A DNA stretch of 64,000 nt from an uncultured Pelagibacteraceae bacterium. Lineage in GTDB: Bacteria > Pseudomonadota > Alphaproteobacteria > Pelagibacterales > Pelagibacteraceae. A program made the position numbers and the translations under genes. How positions within the stretch are numbered: the stretch's first letter is position 1; each line of letters begins with the position of its first letter. The notes under the pieces were generated by a model. The model ran no database searches. It had not been told where the DNA came from and worked only from the letters and a program-made list of their open reading frames with translations. This document shows positions 35,089-45,055 of the stretch, one piece after another. The DNA lies in contig CACNZK010000006.1 in the NCBI GenBank assembly GCA_902625035.1, positions 1 through 64,000 on the forward strand. Reading direction: 5' to 3'.

Positions 35089-36543
35089 ATGAATATTAAA
35101 ATTAACTTTAAAAATAAAGCTTTTAATAAAACTAATGGAAATCTGATATTATTTGTTGATGAGAAGTTTAATATCTCAGGTTTAAAAAAACTTATATCAA
35201 ATTTTGAATACTCTTATATCCTTGATCTACTTAAGTCAGAGGATCTTAAGAAAAATATTTTATTCTTTGACATAAGCTCAAAAAGAAAAATAATTTTAAT
35301 TTCTCTCAAGAAAAATTTTTCTAATTCAGATGCAGAAAATTTAGGTGCAAGGTGTTTTGATTTATTTAGTAAATTAAAAAAGATTGAATATACTGTAAAT
35401 TCAGACTCGCTCTCTAATAAATTAAAAAATATTGTTGGGCACTTTTTACATGGTATAAAATTGAAATCTTATAAATTTGAAAAGTATAAAACAAAAAAAG
35501 ATAAGAGAAATATTTTAATTAATATTATTGGTAGAAATATACCTAGCCAAAAAGATCAAAATAAATTTAAAGCTTTAGAGGAAGGAACTTTTTATACAAG
35601 AGATTTAGTATCGGAGCCTGGAAATGTACTACATCCCGATGAATATGCTAAAAGAATTAAATCTTTGGGTAAGTTAGGTTTAAAAATAAATATTTATAAT
35701 GATCAAAAACTAAAAAAATTAGGAATGAATACTTTACTTGGTGTTGGTCAAGGAAGTATTAGAGGATCTTATCTTGTAACAATGGAATGGAATGGATCTA
35801 AAGATAAATCTGAACCTTTAGCTTTTGTTGGTAAAGGTGTTTGTTTTGATACTGGTGGTATATCATTAAAGCCAGCTAAGTTTATGGAGGATATGACTTA
35901 TGACATGGCAGGCTCTGCAGTAGTAGTAGGATTGATGAAAAGCTTAGCTTTGAGAAAAGCAAAAATTAATGCAGTGGGAGTGGTTGGACTAGTTGAAAAT
36001 ATGCCTGGAGGTAATGCGCAAAGACCTGGTGATATTGTTAAGTCTTATAGTGGTAAAACAGTTGAAATTTTAAATACCGATGCGGAAGGAAGATTGGTAC
36101 TCGCAGATGCTCTTACTTTTACTGAAGAAAAATTTAAACCAAAGTTTATTGTAGATCTAGCAACTTTGACAGGAGCAATTATTGTTTCACTAGGCTCTGA
36201 ATACGCAGGTTTATTTTCTAATGATGATAAATTATCACAACAATTGATCGAGTCGGGTGAGCATGTTGAGGAAAAGGTCTGGAGGATGCCTTTAAATAAA
36301 AATTATGATAAATTGATAGACTCTAAAAATGCAGATATGCAAAATATTAATTACGTTGGTGGAGCTGGTTCAACCACTGCTGCACAATTTTTACAAAGAT
36401 TTATTTTACATAAAACACCTTGGGCCCATTTAGATATCGCTGGAATGGCGTTTTCTAAATATGGTGGAGCCTTAAATTCAGGTGGTGCAACGGGTTATGG
36501 AGTTAGATTATTAAATAAACTTATAGAGGATCATTATGAGTAA
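35089..36543 (+). CDS. pepA: Leucyl aminopeptidase (M17)
   Basis: About 484 aa. The M17 metal and catalytic motifs are present: VGKGVCFDTGGISLKPAKFMEDMTYDMAGSA, ENMPGGNAQRPGDIV and the family signature NTDAEGRLVLADAL. I use ATG 35089; a TTG five codons upstream (35074) is the only longer option. It releases N-terminal amino acids with two metal ions. Its end overlaps ndk by 8 nt. Confidence 0.94.
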   Translation: MNIKINFKNKAFNKTNGNLILFVDEKFNISGLKKLISNFEYSYILDLLKSEDLKKNILFFDISSKRKIILISLKKNFSNSDAENLGARCFDLFSKLKKIEYTVNSDSLSNKLKNIVGHFLHGIKLKSYKFEKYKTKKDKRNILINIIGRNIPSQKDQNKFKALEEGTFYTRDLVSEPGNVLHPDEYAKRIKSLGKLGLKINIYNDQKLKKLGMNTLLGVGQGSIRGSYLVTMEWNGSKDKSEPLAFVGKGVCFDTGGISLKPAKFMEDMTYDMAGSAVVVGLMKSLALRKAKINAVGVVGLVENMPGGNAQRPGDIVKSYSGKTVEILNTDAEGRLVLADALTFTEEKFKPKFIVDLATLTGAIIVSLGSEYAGLFSNDDKLSQQLIESGEHVEEKVWRMPLNKNYDKLIDSKNADMQNINYVGGAGSTTAAQFLQRFILHKTPWAHLDIAGMAFSKYGGALNSGGATGYGVRLLNKLIEDHYE

Positions 36544-36946
36544 TATTGAACAAACCTTATCTATTATCAAACCTGATGCCGTTGAAAGAAATCTTGAAGG
36601 TGAAATTAAAGAAATGTTTAATAATAATGGTTTTCAAATTCTAAAAGAAAAAAAGATACAAATTGAAAAATCAGAGGCTGAAAAATTTTATAAAGTTCAT
36701 GAAACGAAGCCATTTTATAATGATTTGTGCGCATATCTCTCATCGGGTCCAATAGTTGTAATGATACTTCAAAAAGAAAATGCAGTAAAAAGAAACAGAG
36801 AACTTATGGGAGCTACAAATCCAAAAGATGCTGACGAGGGAACTATTCGAAGAAAATATGGGATTTCAATTGATAAAAATTCTGTGCACGGATCTGATAG
36901 CATTGATAATGCTAAAATAGAAATTGATTTTTTTTTCAAAGATTAA
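36536..36946 (+). CDS. ndk: Nucleoside diphosphate kinase
   Basis: A 136-aa NDK: TLSIIKPDAVERNLEGEI, GATNPKDADEGTIRRKYG and the active-site His in NSVHGSDSID. It balances NTP pools. It is coupled to pepA by an 8-nt overlap and runs head-on into purN with an 11-nt overlap. Confidence 0.97.
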   Translation: MSNIEQTLSIIKPDAVERNLEGEIKEMFNNNGFQILKEKKIQIEKSEAEKFYKVHETKPFYNDLCAYLSSGPIVVMILQKENAVKRNRELMGATNPKDADEGTIRRKYGISIDKNSVHGSDSIDNAKIEIDFFFKD

Positions 36947-37517
36947 AAATTTTTAATATAGCTCTTGGATAAAGTTTATGTTCTTGCGCAAGCACTTTTG
37001 CAGCTAGAGAATGTTTTGTTTCATTTCTTGAAATTTTTACTTTTTTTTGTAAAACAATCTTACCAGAATCTAATTTCGAGTTGACAAAATGAACAGTGCA
37101 TCCTGAATGTTTTTCTTTATTGTCCAAAGCTCTTTGATGGGTATTTAACCCCTTATATTTAGGAAGTAATGAAGGATGAATATTTAAAATTTTACCCTTA
37201 AATTTAGTGATAAAATTTTTTGATAAAATTTTCATAAATCCAGCCAAAAAAATCATCTTAATATCATAACTTTTTAAAGTAGCGAGTAACTTATTTTCAC
37301 TTTGATTTTTTTTATCAAAATTTAATATTTTTTTTCTAATTTTAAATATTTTTCCAAAACCTAAACCTTTAGCTTTTGGATTATTTGAAACAATTAAGTC
37401 AATCGATATAGGAGATCGATTTGTTTTAGAAAATTTTATTAGTGACCTTAAATTACTTCCAGTACCTGAAATGAAAACTGCTGTCTTAACTTTTTTATTG
37501 CCAGTTAACTTTACCAT
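36936..37517 (-). CDS. purN: Phosphoribosylglycinamide formyltransferase
   Basis: A 193-aa PurN: VFISGTGSNLRSLI (substrate loop), NIHPSLLPKYKGLNTHQRAL with the catalytic Asn-His and GCTVHFVNSKLDSG with the Asp. It formylates GAR with 10-formyl-THF. The start lies within the end of purM (23-nt overlap), the usual purM-purN coupling. Confidence 0.95.
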   Translation of the reverse strand: MVKLTGNKKVKTAVFISGTGSNLRSLIKFSKTNRSPISIDLIVSNNPKAKGLGFGKIFKIRKKILNFDKKNQSENKLLATLKSYDIKMIFLAGFMKILSKNFITKFKGKILNIHPSLLPKYKGLNTHQRALDNKEKHSGCTVHFVNSKLDSGKIVLQKKVKISRNETKHSLAAKVLAQEHKLYPRAILKIFNL

Positions 37518-38523
37518 TAAGACTTATTTTTCTTTTATTTTTAGAGATTTTACCAATTATGTATGGTTTATATTTTTTTAAAAAAAATTTATTAACTTTT
37601 TTTATATTTTTGGGATTAATTATTAAACAAAATCCAACGCCGCAATTAAAAGTTTTAAGCATTTCTCGATCACTGATTTTATTTTTCTTAAGCCAATTAA
37701 AAATCTTAAGAGGTTTAATTTTATTTAAATCTATTTCTGCACATAGGTTATTAGGGATAACTCTACTAATATTATCAGCCAATCCACCACCAGTAATATT
37801 AGCACAACCATTTATTAAATTTCTTTTAACAAGATTTAAAATTTCTTTCACATAGATTTTTGTTGGCCTTATTAATTCTTTTTTAAGAAAGAGATTTCTT
37901 TTAATATTTATTTTTTTTATTTTCAATAAGTGTCTAACCAACGAAAAACCATTTGAATGTAAGCCACTAGATGGGATAGCTAAGATTAAATCCCCATTTC
38001 TTATTTTATCTTTATTTAATATTCTTTTTTTATCTATAATCCCAACTGCAAAACCAGCTATATCAAATTTACCTTTCTCGTAAGTATCTGGCATTTCGGC
38101 AGTCTCACCACCAACCAAACTACATTGCGAAATATCACACCCTTTAACTATCCCACGAATTATTGATTTCATCTTTTTTAAATCAATTTTATTAATTGAA
38201 ATATAATCTAAAAAAAATAAAGGTTTTGCTCCCTGTACAATTAAATCATTTACACTCATAGCAACCAAATCTATTCCTATAGTGTCATACTTATTTAGAA
38301 GGTTTGCGACTTCAATTTTTGTCCCTACACCATCAGTACAAGCCACTATTTTTGGATTTTTTATATCTTTAGGTAAGTCCGAGAGAGAACCAAAGCCACC
38401 AATATTAGTATTCTTTTTATTGCCTCTTTTTTTTGATGAAATATTGGATATGAAACTTACAAATTTATCTGCAGCATCTATATTGACCCCACTTTTTTTA
38501 TAGGTAAAGAGATTTTTATTCAT
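37495..38523 (-). CDS. purM: Phosphoribosylformylglycinamidine cyclo-ligase
   Basis: A 342-aa AIR synthetase: YKKSGVNIDAADKFV, VACTDGVGTKIEVA, SLVGGETAEMPDTY and AIPSSGLHSNGFSLVR. It makes AIR from FGAM. It is divergent from the DUF2066 gene (23 bp) and overlaps purN. The purM/DUF2066/hda order is a known proteobacterial neighbourhood. Confidence 0.95.
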   Translation of the reverse strand: MNKNLFTYKKSGVNIDAADKFVSFISNISSKKRGNKKNTNIGGFGSLSDLPKDIKNPKIVACTDGVGTKIEVANLLNKYDTIGIDLVAMSVNDLIVQGAKPLFFLDYISINKIDLKKMKSIIRGIVKGCDISQCSLVGGETAEMPDTYEKGKFDIAGFAVGIIDKKRILNKDKIRNGDLILAIPSSGLHSNGFSLVRHLLKIKKINIKRNLFLKKELIRPTKIYVKEILNLVKRNLINGCANITGGGLADNISRVIPNNLCAEIDLNKIKPLKIFNWLKKNKISDREMLKTFNCGVGFCLIINPKNIKKVNKFFLKKYKPYIIGKISKNKRKISLNGKVNWQ

Positions 38524-38546
38524 TAATATAGGTTTTAAATTTAAGT

Positions 38547-39608
38547 ATGTATTATATCAAACGTTTATATATTTTTTTTTCTACTCTAGCTTTAATAATA
38601 TTTTTTTTTTCCACAGAGGTTGTTAAAGCAAAATCTTTTCAAATCAATAATATTGAAATTTCTCAGCCATTTGAAATTAATTTTGATAAAAATAAAGTAA
38701 TTGACACAGGGTTTAAGAAAGCTTTTTTTGAATTAGTTTACTCTTTAATTAAATCCTCAGATTTCAAAAAAATTGACAATATTAGGTTGAATGAAATCAA
38801 AAGCATGATTGAAACATTCTCGATTAAAGAAGAAAAATTTATAGATCAAAAATATTATGTAAATCTTGGTGTTTCATTTAATAAAAAAAAAATTTTTAGA
38901 TATTTAGAAAAAAAGAATATTTTTCCATCACGAATACTTAATGAGCAATTTTTATTTATCCCAGTCATAATAAATGAAAAGGGAAATGATATTTCAATTT
39001 TTTCAAATAATCCAATTTATGCTAATTGGAATAAAACAAATAAAAGATATCAATTAATAAAATATTTACTTCCCTCAGAAGACCTTGAAGATTTAAATCT
39101 TATCAAAGAAAAATTAGAAGTAATAGAAACTTATGATTTTAATGAGATTACAAAAAAATATTTTTTAAAAAATTCTATCATTTCCTTAATTTTTAGAAGT
39201 AAAAACGAAGTAAGAATTTTAACGAAAATTTATAACGATAAAAATGAAATAATAAAGAATGATACTTTTAAGAATATAAATATAGATAACGAAACAGACC
39301 TTAATTTCTTAATCGATAATTTGAAAAATTTATTTGAGGATACTTGGAAAAAATTGAATGAAATAAATACTTCAATAAAAGCTCCTATTACAATTAAGAT
39401 GAAAAATGACGATTTAAAAAAATCAAATAATTTTGAATTATTTTTAGATGAAATAGATATGGTTAGCGACTATTCTATAAAAAAATTTGACAAAGAATTC
39501 GTATTTTATGAAGTTTTATTTAATGGCACAGTCCAAAATTTTATTAATATAATGAAAAATGAAAAATATAATTTAAATACGCAAAAAAAAGTTTGGATGA
39601 TTGAATGA
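38547..39608 (+). CDS. DUF2066-family protein
   Basis: A 353-aa protein of unknown function. A signal/anchor hydrophobic segment (6-28, ending VVKAKS) is followed by a mixed alpha/beta domain containing FKKAFFELVYSLIKSSDF and YYVNLGVSFNKKKIFRYLEKKNI, characteristic of DUF2066 proteins found between purM and hda in Proteobacteria. Sequence divergence is high, so the family call depends partly on gene order. It overlaps the next gene by ATGA. Confidence 0.65.
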   Translation: MYYIKRLYIFFSTLALIIFFFSTEVVKAKSFQINNIEISQPFEINFDKNKVIDTGFKKAFFELVYSLIKSSDFKKIDNIRLNEIKSMIETFSIKEEKFIDQKYYVNLGVSFNKKKIFRYLEKKNIFPSRILNEQFLFIPVIINEKGNDISIFSNNPIYANWNKTNKRYQLIKYLLPSEDLEDLNLIKEKLEVIETYDFNEITKKYFLKNSIISLIFRSKNEVRILTKIYNDKNEIIKNDTFKNINIDNETDLNFLIDNLKNLFEDTWKKLNEINTSIKAPITIKMKNDDLKKSNNFELFLDEIDMVSDYSIKKFDKEFVFYEVLFNGTVQNFINIMKNEKYNLNTQKKVWMIE

Positions 39609-40267
39609 GAGACTTAGATCAAACAACAATCAAATTTGATTATGATAAAAATTTTAAAAATGATGATTTTTATCTTTCCAAAAGTAATAAACATGTTTTT
39701 GATTTTTTAAACATATGGCCAAAATGGGAGAGAAATTTTGTTAATGTCACAGGGGAAAAATTTTCCGGAAAAACCCATTTAATGAATATTTTTTTACATA
39801 GAAACAGAGGAATAAAAATTGAGGGTAAATCTTTAGAAAATGATGATCTAAAAAAAATAAAAATTTATGAAAATATTGTAATTGAAAATTTGTCTTCAGA
39901 TATTAATGAAAAATTACTTTACAGTCTTTTTAATTTAATTGAGCAAGATAATAAATTTATTATTGTTACATCTGTAAAACCAATTGTTAATATCACTTTT
40001 AACTTAAAAGATTTAAAGTCTAGAGCAAAAAACTTTATCTTATTAAATATTGAAAAACCCGATGATGAGTTAATATTTGCAATTATATTAAAAAATTTAT
40101 CTGATCGACAAATCTCTTTAGATGATAAATTTATTAAGTTTATTGTTAAAAGAATTGAGAGATCATATAGTAAAATATATGATTTCATATATAAAATCGA
40201 TCAATTAAGTTTAAAAAAAAAAAAATCAATTGACTTTAAAATTATTAAAGAAGTCTTAGGAGAATAA
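39605..40267 (+). CDS. hdaA: DnaA-related regulatory protein (Hda/HdaA-like)
   Basis: A 220-aa DnaA/AAA-type protein without the DnaA C-terminal DNA-binding domain. Walker A is GEKFSGKTHL (about 50-59). FDFLNIWPKWERNFVNVTG and IYENIVIENLSS fit HdaA, and the sensor-like region ends ELLFAIILKNLSDRQISLDDKFIKFIVKRIERS. HdaA with the beta clamp stimulates ATP hydrolysis of DnaA and stops re-initiation. It is coupled to DUF2066 and directly followed by aspS. Confidence 0.78.
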   Translation: MRDLDQTTIKFDYDKNFKNDDFYLSKSNKHVFDFLNIWPKWERNFVNVTGEKFSGKTHLMNIFLHRNRGIKIEGKSLENDDLKKIKIYENIVIENLSSDINEKLLYSLFNLIEQDNKFIIVTSVKPIVNITFNLKDLKSRAKNFILLNIEKPDDELIFAIILKNLSDRQISLDDKFIKFIVKRIERSYSKIYDFIYKIDQLSLKKKKSIDFKIIKEVLGE

Positions 40268-42052
40268 TTGAACAAATTTAGAACTCATAAATGTAACGAA
40301 TTAAGAAAGGAAAAAGTTGGAGATGAGGTGACCCTGTCTGGTTGGATAAATAAAAAAAGAGACCATGGAAATCTTTTGTTCGTAGATTTGAGGGATAATT
40401 ATGGAATAACACAATGTATTATAGATAAAGAAAATTCTAATTTCAAAAAGTTAGAAAAAATACAATTGGAAACTGTAATTAAAATTGTTGGAAAAGTTGT
40501 TGAAAGGTCAAAAGAGTCAGTCAATAATGATATTGAAACAGGTGAAATTGAGGTAGTAATCAAAAATTTTCAGGTTCTTGGTGAATGTAAAGAACTTCCT
40601 TTACCAGTTTTTACTGATCGAGAGTATGCGGAAGAAATAAGACTTAAGTATCGTTTTTTAGATTTAAGAAGAAAAAAAATTCATGAAAATATTATATTAA
40701 GATCAAAAGTAATTTCATTTATTAGAAATGAAATGAATAAGTTAGGATTTTTAGAATTTCAAACACCAATCTTGACCTCATCAAGTCCAGAGGGAGCAAG
40801 AGATTTTTTAGTACCAAGTAGGTTAAATCCTGGCAAATTTTATGCACTTCCCCAAGCACCTCAGCAATTCAAACAATTAGTGATGGTCTCTGGCTTTGAT
40901 AAATATTTTCAGATTGCTCCTTGTTTTAGAGACGAAGATGCAAGAGCAGATAGAAGTCCTGGGGAGTTCTATCAATTAGATTTAGAAATGTCTTTTGTTG
41001 AGCAAGAAGATGTATTTAATGTGATTGAAAAGTTATTTGTTAACACATTCAAAAAGTTTTCAAATAAAAAATTATTGTTTAATCAGTTTCCAAGAATTTC
41101 ATTTAAAGACTCAATGATTAAATATGGAACAGATAAACCAGACTTAAGAAATCCTTTAATTATTAGTGACATCACTGAAATTTTTTTAAGAGAAGATGTT
41201 TCGTTTGAAATATTTAAAAAACTAGTTAAATCTGGATCTAAAGTTAGATGCATCGTTACAAAAAATACAAAAGATAAACCGCGAAGTTTTTTCGATAATA
41301 TTGATAGATGGGCTAAAGAACAAGGTGCTTCAGGACTCGCTTACTTTACCATTGAAAAAGAGAAAGAAATTTCAGCCAAAGGGCCAGTAGGCAAATTTTT
41401 TTCAAAAGACTCTTTAAATGAAATAATGATTAAAACTGAAGCAAAAGTAGGTGACAGTATTTTTCTTGCTTGTGGTAAATTAGAAGAAGTAGAAAAGATA
41501 ACTGCATTCGCTAGAGATAAAATTGGAAAAGATCTAGGTTTAATTGATGAAAACGTTTTCGCATTCTGCTGGATTGTAGATTATCCAATGTATGAAATAG
41601 ACAATCAAACTAATAAAATTAAATTTAGTCATAATCCTTTCTCAATGCCACAAGGGAATATCGACAAAATTAATTTTGATAAACCATTAGAGATACTTGC
41701 ATATCAATATGATATTGTGTGTAATGGAATAGAATTATCCTCAGGTGCAATTAGAAACCATATACCGGATCTAATGTATAAATTATTTGATGTTGCAGGC
41801 TATTCGAAATCTGATGTTGATCAAAAATTTAGTGGGATGATAAATGCTTTAAGTTATGGTGCTCCGCCCCATGGTGGTATTGCCCCAGGAATAGATAGAA
41901 TAATTATGTTACTAGCAAACGAAAAAAATATTAGAGAGGTTACCATGTTTCCGATGAATCAAAATGCACAGGATTTAATGATGAATGCACCATCAAACGT
42001 AAGTGATAATCAACTAAAAGAATTAAATTTATCTTTAAAAAATAAAAAATAA
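40268..42052 (+). CDS. aspS: Aspartyl-tRNA synthetase, likely non-discriminating
   Basis: A 594-aa bacterial class II AspRS with the OB-fold anticodon domain, catalytic motifs 2 (FRDEDARADRSPGEFYQLD) and 3 (GAPPHGGIAPGIDRI) and a GAD insertion domain. H33 in KKRDHGN is the residue found in AspRSs that also charge tRNA-Asn (H31 in the Pseudomonas aeruginosa enzyme; Leu in E. coli). It begins at TTG directly after the hda TAA. Confidence 0.95.
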   Translation: MNKFRTHKCNELRKEKVGDEVTLSGWINKKRDHGNLLFVDLRDNYGITQCIIDKENSNFKKLEKIQLETVIKIVGKVVERSKESVNNDIETGEIEVVIKNFQVLGECKELPLPVFTDREYAEEIRLKYRFLDLRRKKIHENIILRSKVISFIRNEMNKLGFLEFQTPILTSSSPEGARDFLVPSRLNPGKFYALPQAPQQFKQLVMVSGFDKYFQIAPCFRDEDARADRSPGEFYQLDLEMSFVEQEDVFNVIEKLFVNTFKKFSNKKLLFNQFPRISFKDSMIKYGTDKPDLRNPLIISDITEIFLREDVSFEIFKKLVKSGSKVRCIVTKNTKDKPRSFFDNIDRWAKEQGASGLAYFTIEKEKEISAKGPVGKFFSKDSLNEIMIKTEAKVGDSIFLACGKLEEVEKITAFARDKIGKDLGLIDENVFAFCWIVDYPMYEIDNQTNKIKFSHNPFSMPQGNIDKINFDKPLEILAYQYDIVCNGIELSSGAIRNHIPDLMYKLFDVAGYSKSDVDQKFSGMINALSYGAPPHGGIAPGIDRIIMLLANEKNIREVTMFPMNQNAQDLMMNAPSNVSDNQLKELNLSLKNKK

Positions 42053-42877
42053 TTATTTTTTACCTTTTAGATTAATTTTAACATCCGATAAATCTACAAG
42101 ATTCTTTTTGTAGTTATTTCTAACAAATCCTTTGCTTGTTATATCTTTTACAATTTTTAGTAATTGATTTTGTTCATCAGAACTTTTTTCATCTGAAGAT
42201 GAAGTATCTAAATTACCAATTGATGGAGTGTGTGCTAAATCTTCTCTATTTAGATAAGAAATTGCTAGTTCTCTAAATATATAATCTAAAATTGAAGAAG
42301 CACTTAAAATTCTGTCATTTCCATTAACTTTGCCGGAAGGTTCAAATTTAGTTCCTATGAAGGCGCTTACAAATTCATCTAATGGAACTCCGTATTGAAG
42401 ACCCAGTGAAACAGCGATCGCAAAATTATTCATTAAAGCTTTAACTAGCTCTCCCTCTTTACTTGTATCAATAAAGATTTCTCCTATTTTACCATCCTCA
42501 TACTCGCCAGTATGTAAATAAACTTTATGGTCACCAATAGTTGCTTTTTGAATATAACCTTTTCTTCTGTCTGGCATACCAAATCTTTTTCCAGAATTAT
42601 CAGATTTTGCAAAAGATTGAGAAACTATTTTTTCAACATTTGTTGTTTTGTTTTCGCTTTGAGTTTGAACTAAGTCAATTTTTTTACTCTGATCATTTTT
42701 TTTATTATTAGGATCAAGACTTTTTGTCTTTCTGTTATCTAACTTTACATCCAGAACCTCAAATTTTCCATCATCTCTTTTTTCAAGATTCTTTAGTTCT
42801 GTTTCATTAATATCATCTAAATAATGATTTACTTTAAAAGTGCATGTATAATAAGTTTCTACAAGATATTTTGACAT
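42053..42877 (-). CDS. Stand-alone NrdJb-like / TSCPD protein
   Basis: A 274-aa protein whose middle (about 100-215) matches the extreme C-terminal region of class II (B12-dependent) ribonucleotide reductase: [87 protein letters not shown]. This corresponds to NrdJb of pseudomonads, normally next to the catalytic NrdJa, which is not in this window. An N-terminal segment (residues 1-55) and an acidic tail flank it. No radical or B12 site is present, so it cannot be a reductase alone. A regulatory or accessory role is inferred. Confidence 0.75.
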   Translation of the reverse strand: MSKYLVETYYTCTFKVNHYLDDINETELKNLEKRDDGKFEVLDVKLDNRKTKSLDPNNKKNDQSKKIDLVQTQSENKTTNVEKIVSQSFAKSDNSGKRFGMPDRRKGYIQKATIGDHKVYLHTGEYEDGKIGEIFIDTSKEGELVKALMNNFAIAVSLGLQYGVPLDEFVSAFIGTKFEPSGKVNGNDRILSASSILDYIFRELAISYLNREDLAHTPSIGNLDTSSSDEKSSDEQNQLLKIVKDITSKGFVRNNYKKNLVDLSDVKINLKGKK

Positions 42878-42991
42878 TTTTTTATAATCCTTAAATTAAA
42901 TTTGAATTTTGAATCTTTTTACTTATATACATTTACATATTTTAGTCTAATTTAATTTATACAATTAAAAATTGAATTTAAAAAATTTTAC

Positions 42992-43351
42992 ATGTTGACT
43001 TTCTTGAAAAAAATTTTCACTTGGTGGAATCGCGATACATTCGGTACTAGAATTAAAACTATATTGTTTGGTAAATTTATTGGATCAGATGAATATGGAA
43101 ATAAATATTATGAAAGTAAAAGAGGAAAAAGGTGGGTAATTTATGCGAATGAAATTGACGCATCAAAAATTCCAGTTGAATGGTACTCTTGGATACATTT
43201 TATGCCAAATAAAATTGAAAATATTCATGAATTAAAAAAACATGATTGGCAAAAACCCCACCAACCAAATTTGACAGGCACTGACTCAGCGTACTATCCA
43301 AATAAGAACAACAAGGATGCAACTGAAAAAAAATATAAAAGCTGGAAATAA
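42992..43351 (+). CDS. NDUFA12-family subunit of NADH:ubiquinone oxidoreductase
   Basis: A 119-aa protein with the NDUFA12/B17.2 features FGKFIGSDEYGNKYYESKRGKRWVIYANEIDASKIPVEWYSWIHFM and KPHQPNLTGTDSAYYP. Alphaproteobacterial complex I carries this mitochondrial-type accessory subunit. It overlaps the next gene, DUF2155, by 35 nt in another frame. Confidence 0.93.
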   Translation: MLTFLKKIFTWWNRDTFGTRIKTILFGKFIGSDEYGNKYYESKRGKRWVIYANEIDASKIPVEWYSWIHFMPNKIENIHELKKHDWQKPHQPNLTGTDSAYYPNKNNKDATEKKYKSWK

Positions 43352-43721
43352 GCTAAATTTGTTTTTATTTATATATTTATTTAGCATATTTGTAACATTT
43401 AAGACTAGTGGCGAAATTAATCTTGATGGAAATAATACTGAAATAAAAATATTGGATAAGATTAGTTCTAAAAATGAGTTGATAAAATTAGTCAACGATG
43501 AGGAGTTTGTTTATAAAGATTTAGCAATAAAAAGCATTAAATGCACAGACTCAAAATTTGATGATAATCCTGAAGTTAAGGCATATATCCAAGTAAGAGA
43601 TTTAACAAAAAAAAATAGAAATAATGTTTTTGTTTTTAACGGATGGATGTTTTCATCAAGCCCTTCTATAGCACCCTTTGATCATCCAGTTTATGATATC
43701 TGGCTTGTTAACTGTTATTAA
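43317..43721 (+). CDS. DUF2155-family protein
   Basis: A 134-aa protein: basic N-terminus, hydrophobic signal segment (13-29) and a domain with KILDKISSKNE, LAIKSIKCTD and VFVFNGWMFSSSPSIAPFDHPVYDIWLVNC, the DUF2155 signature. Alphaproteobacteria keep it beside NDUFA12. Molecular function is unknown; export to the periplasm is likely. Confidence 0.85.
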   Translation: MQLKKNIKAGNKLNLFLFIYLFSIFVTFKTSGEINLDGNNTEIKILDKISSKNELIKLVNDEEFVYKDLAIKSIKCTDSKFDDNPEVKAYIQVRDLTKKNRNNVFVFNGWMFSSSPSIAPFDHPVYDIWLVNCY

Positions 43722-45055
43722 AGTATTTTATCTTTATCTAGCCAACTAACGTTGAAATCAGAATCAATAAATTTTTTATGATTTAGTAATTTTTTATGTA
43801 ATGGGATTGTCGTTGTGATTCCTTCTATTACAAACTCATCTAAAGATCTATTCATTCTCTGTATAGCTTCTGATCTATTTCTTCCATGACATATTAATTT
43901 ACAAATCAGACTGTCATAATATGGGGTAACTTTGTAACCCTGATATATTGCACCATCAACTCTAGTTCTGAAACCTGATGGTTGATGACACATACCAATT
44001 AATCCAGGTGAAGGTTGGAAATTTTTACTAGCATCCTCTGCATTTATTCTACATTCTATAGCGTGCCCTCTTGGATTTATATCACTTTGTTTTAAAGCTG
44101 TTTCTCCTGAAAATGCTATCGAAATTTGCTCTTTAATAATGTCTATACCTGTTACCATTTCAGTAACTGGATGTTCAACCTGAACTCTTGTATTCATTTC
44201 TAGAAAATAAAATTTTCCATCCTCATAAATGAATTCAACAGTCCCAGCACCCATATATCCAATTTTTGATACCATATTTACGGTTTTCTCAAAAAGGTCT
44301 TTTCTTATCTCATCAGTTAAAATAGGACTCGGTGTTTCTTCAATTAGTTTTTGATGTCTTCTTTGTACGGAACAGTCCCTTTCATGAAGATGAACAGTTC
44401 TATTTTTCCCAGCTAAAATTTGGACCTCTATATGTCTAGGATTTTGAAAAAACTTTTCTACATAAACTTCATCATTACCAAAATATTTTTGAGCTTCAGA
44501 CTTTGCGGTTGAAAACAATGTTTCAAACTCTTCTTCTTTGTAAACGATTTTCATACCTTTTCCACCACCACCACCAGAAGCTTTAATTAAAACTGGAAAA
44601 CCAATTTTTTTGCACAATTCTTTTGCTTCTTTTATATCTCTAACTCCACCTTCAGATCCTTCAATAACTGGTAAACCATTTTCTTTAGCAATTTTTTTTG
44701 CTTGAATCTTGTCTCCCATCATTTCTATCAATTCTGATGATGCACCTATAAATTTAATATTATTATCCTCTAGAACTCTCGCAAAATTTGCGTTTTCAGA
44801 GAGAAAACCATAACCGGGGTGTACAGCTTCAGAATTTGTTATTTCTATAGCTGACATCAAAGCAGGAATATTTAAATAACTATTTGTAGGCTGATGTGAC
44901 CCTATGCACACACTTTCATCTGCCATTCTAACATGCATACTTTCTTTATCTACATCTGAATGAACAGCAACAGTTGCTATGCCCCATTCTTTGCAAGCTC
45001 TAATAATTCTAACTGCAATTTCCCCACGGTTTGCAATCAAGATTTTTTTAAACAT
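43718..45055 (-). CDS. accC: Biotin carboxylase subunit of acetyl-CoA carboxylase
   Basis: A 445-aa AccC: MFKKILIANRGEIAVRIIRAC, HPGYGFLSENA, ASGGGGGKGMKIVY (ATP-grasp loop), FLEMNTRVQVEHPVTEM and RINAED. It carboxylates biotin on AccB at the expense of ATP. Its start overlaps the accB stop (TAATG). It is convergent with DUF2155 (4-nt overlap). Confidence 0.97.
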   Translation of the reverse strand: MFKKILIANRGEIAVRIIRACKEWGIATVAVHSDVDKESMHVRMADESVCIGSHQPTNSYLNIPALMSAIEITNSEAVHPGYGFLSENANFARVLEDNNIKFIGASSELIEMMGDKIQAKKIAKENGLPVIEGSEGGVRDIKEAKELCKKIGFPVLIKASGGGGGKGMKIVYKEEEFETLFSTAKSEAQKYFGNDEVYVEKFFQNPRHIEVQILAGKNRTVHLHERDCSVQRRHQKLIEETPSPILTDEIRKDLFEKTVNMVSKIGYMGAGTVEFIYEDGKFYFLEMNTRVQVEHPVTEMVTGIDIIKEQISIAFSGETALKQSDINPRGHAIECRINAEDASKNFQPSPGLIGMCHQPSGFRTRVDGAIYQGYKVTPYYDSLICKLICHGRNRSEAIQRMNRSLDEFVIEGITTTIPLHKKLLNHKKFIDSDFNVSWLDKDKIL

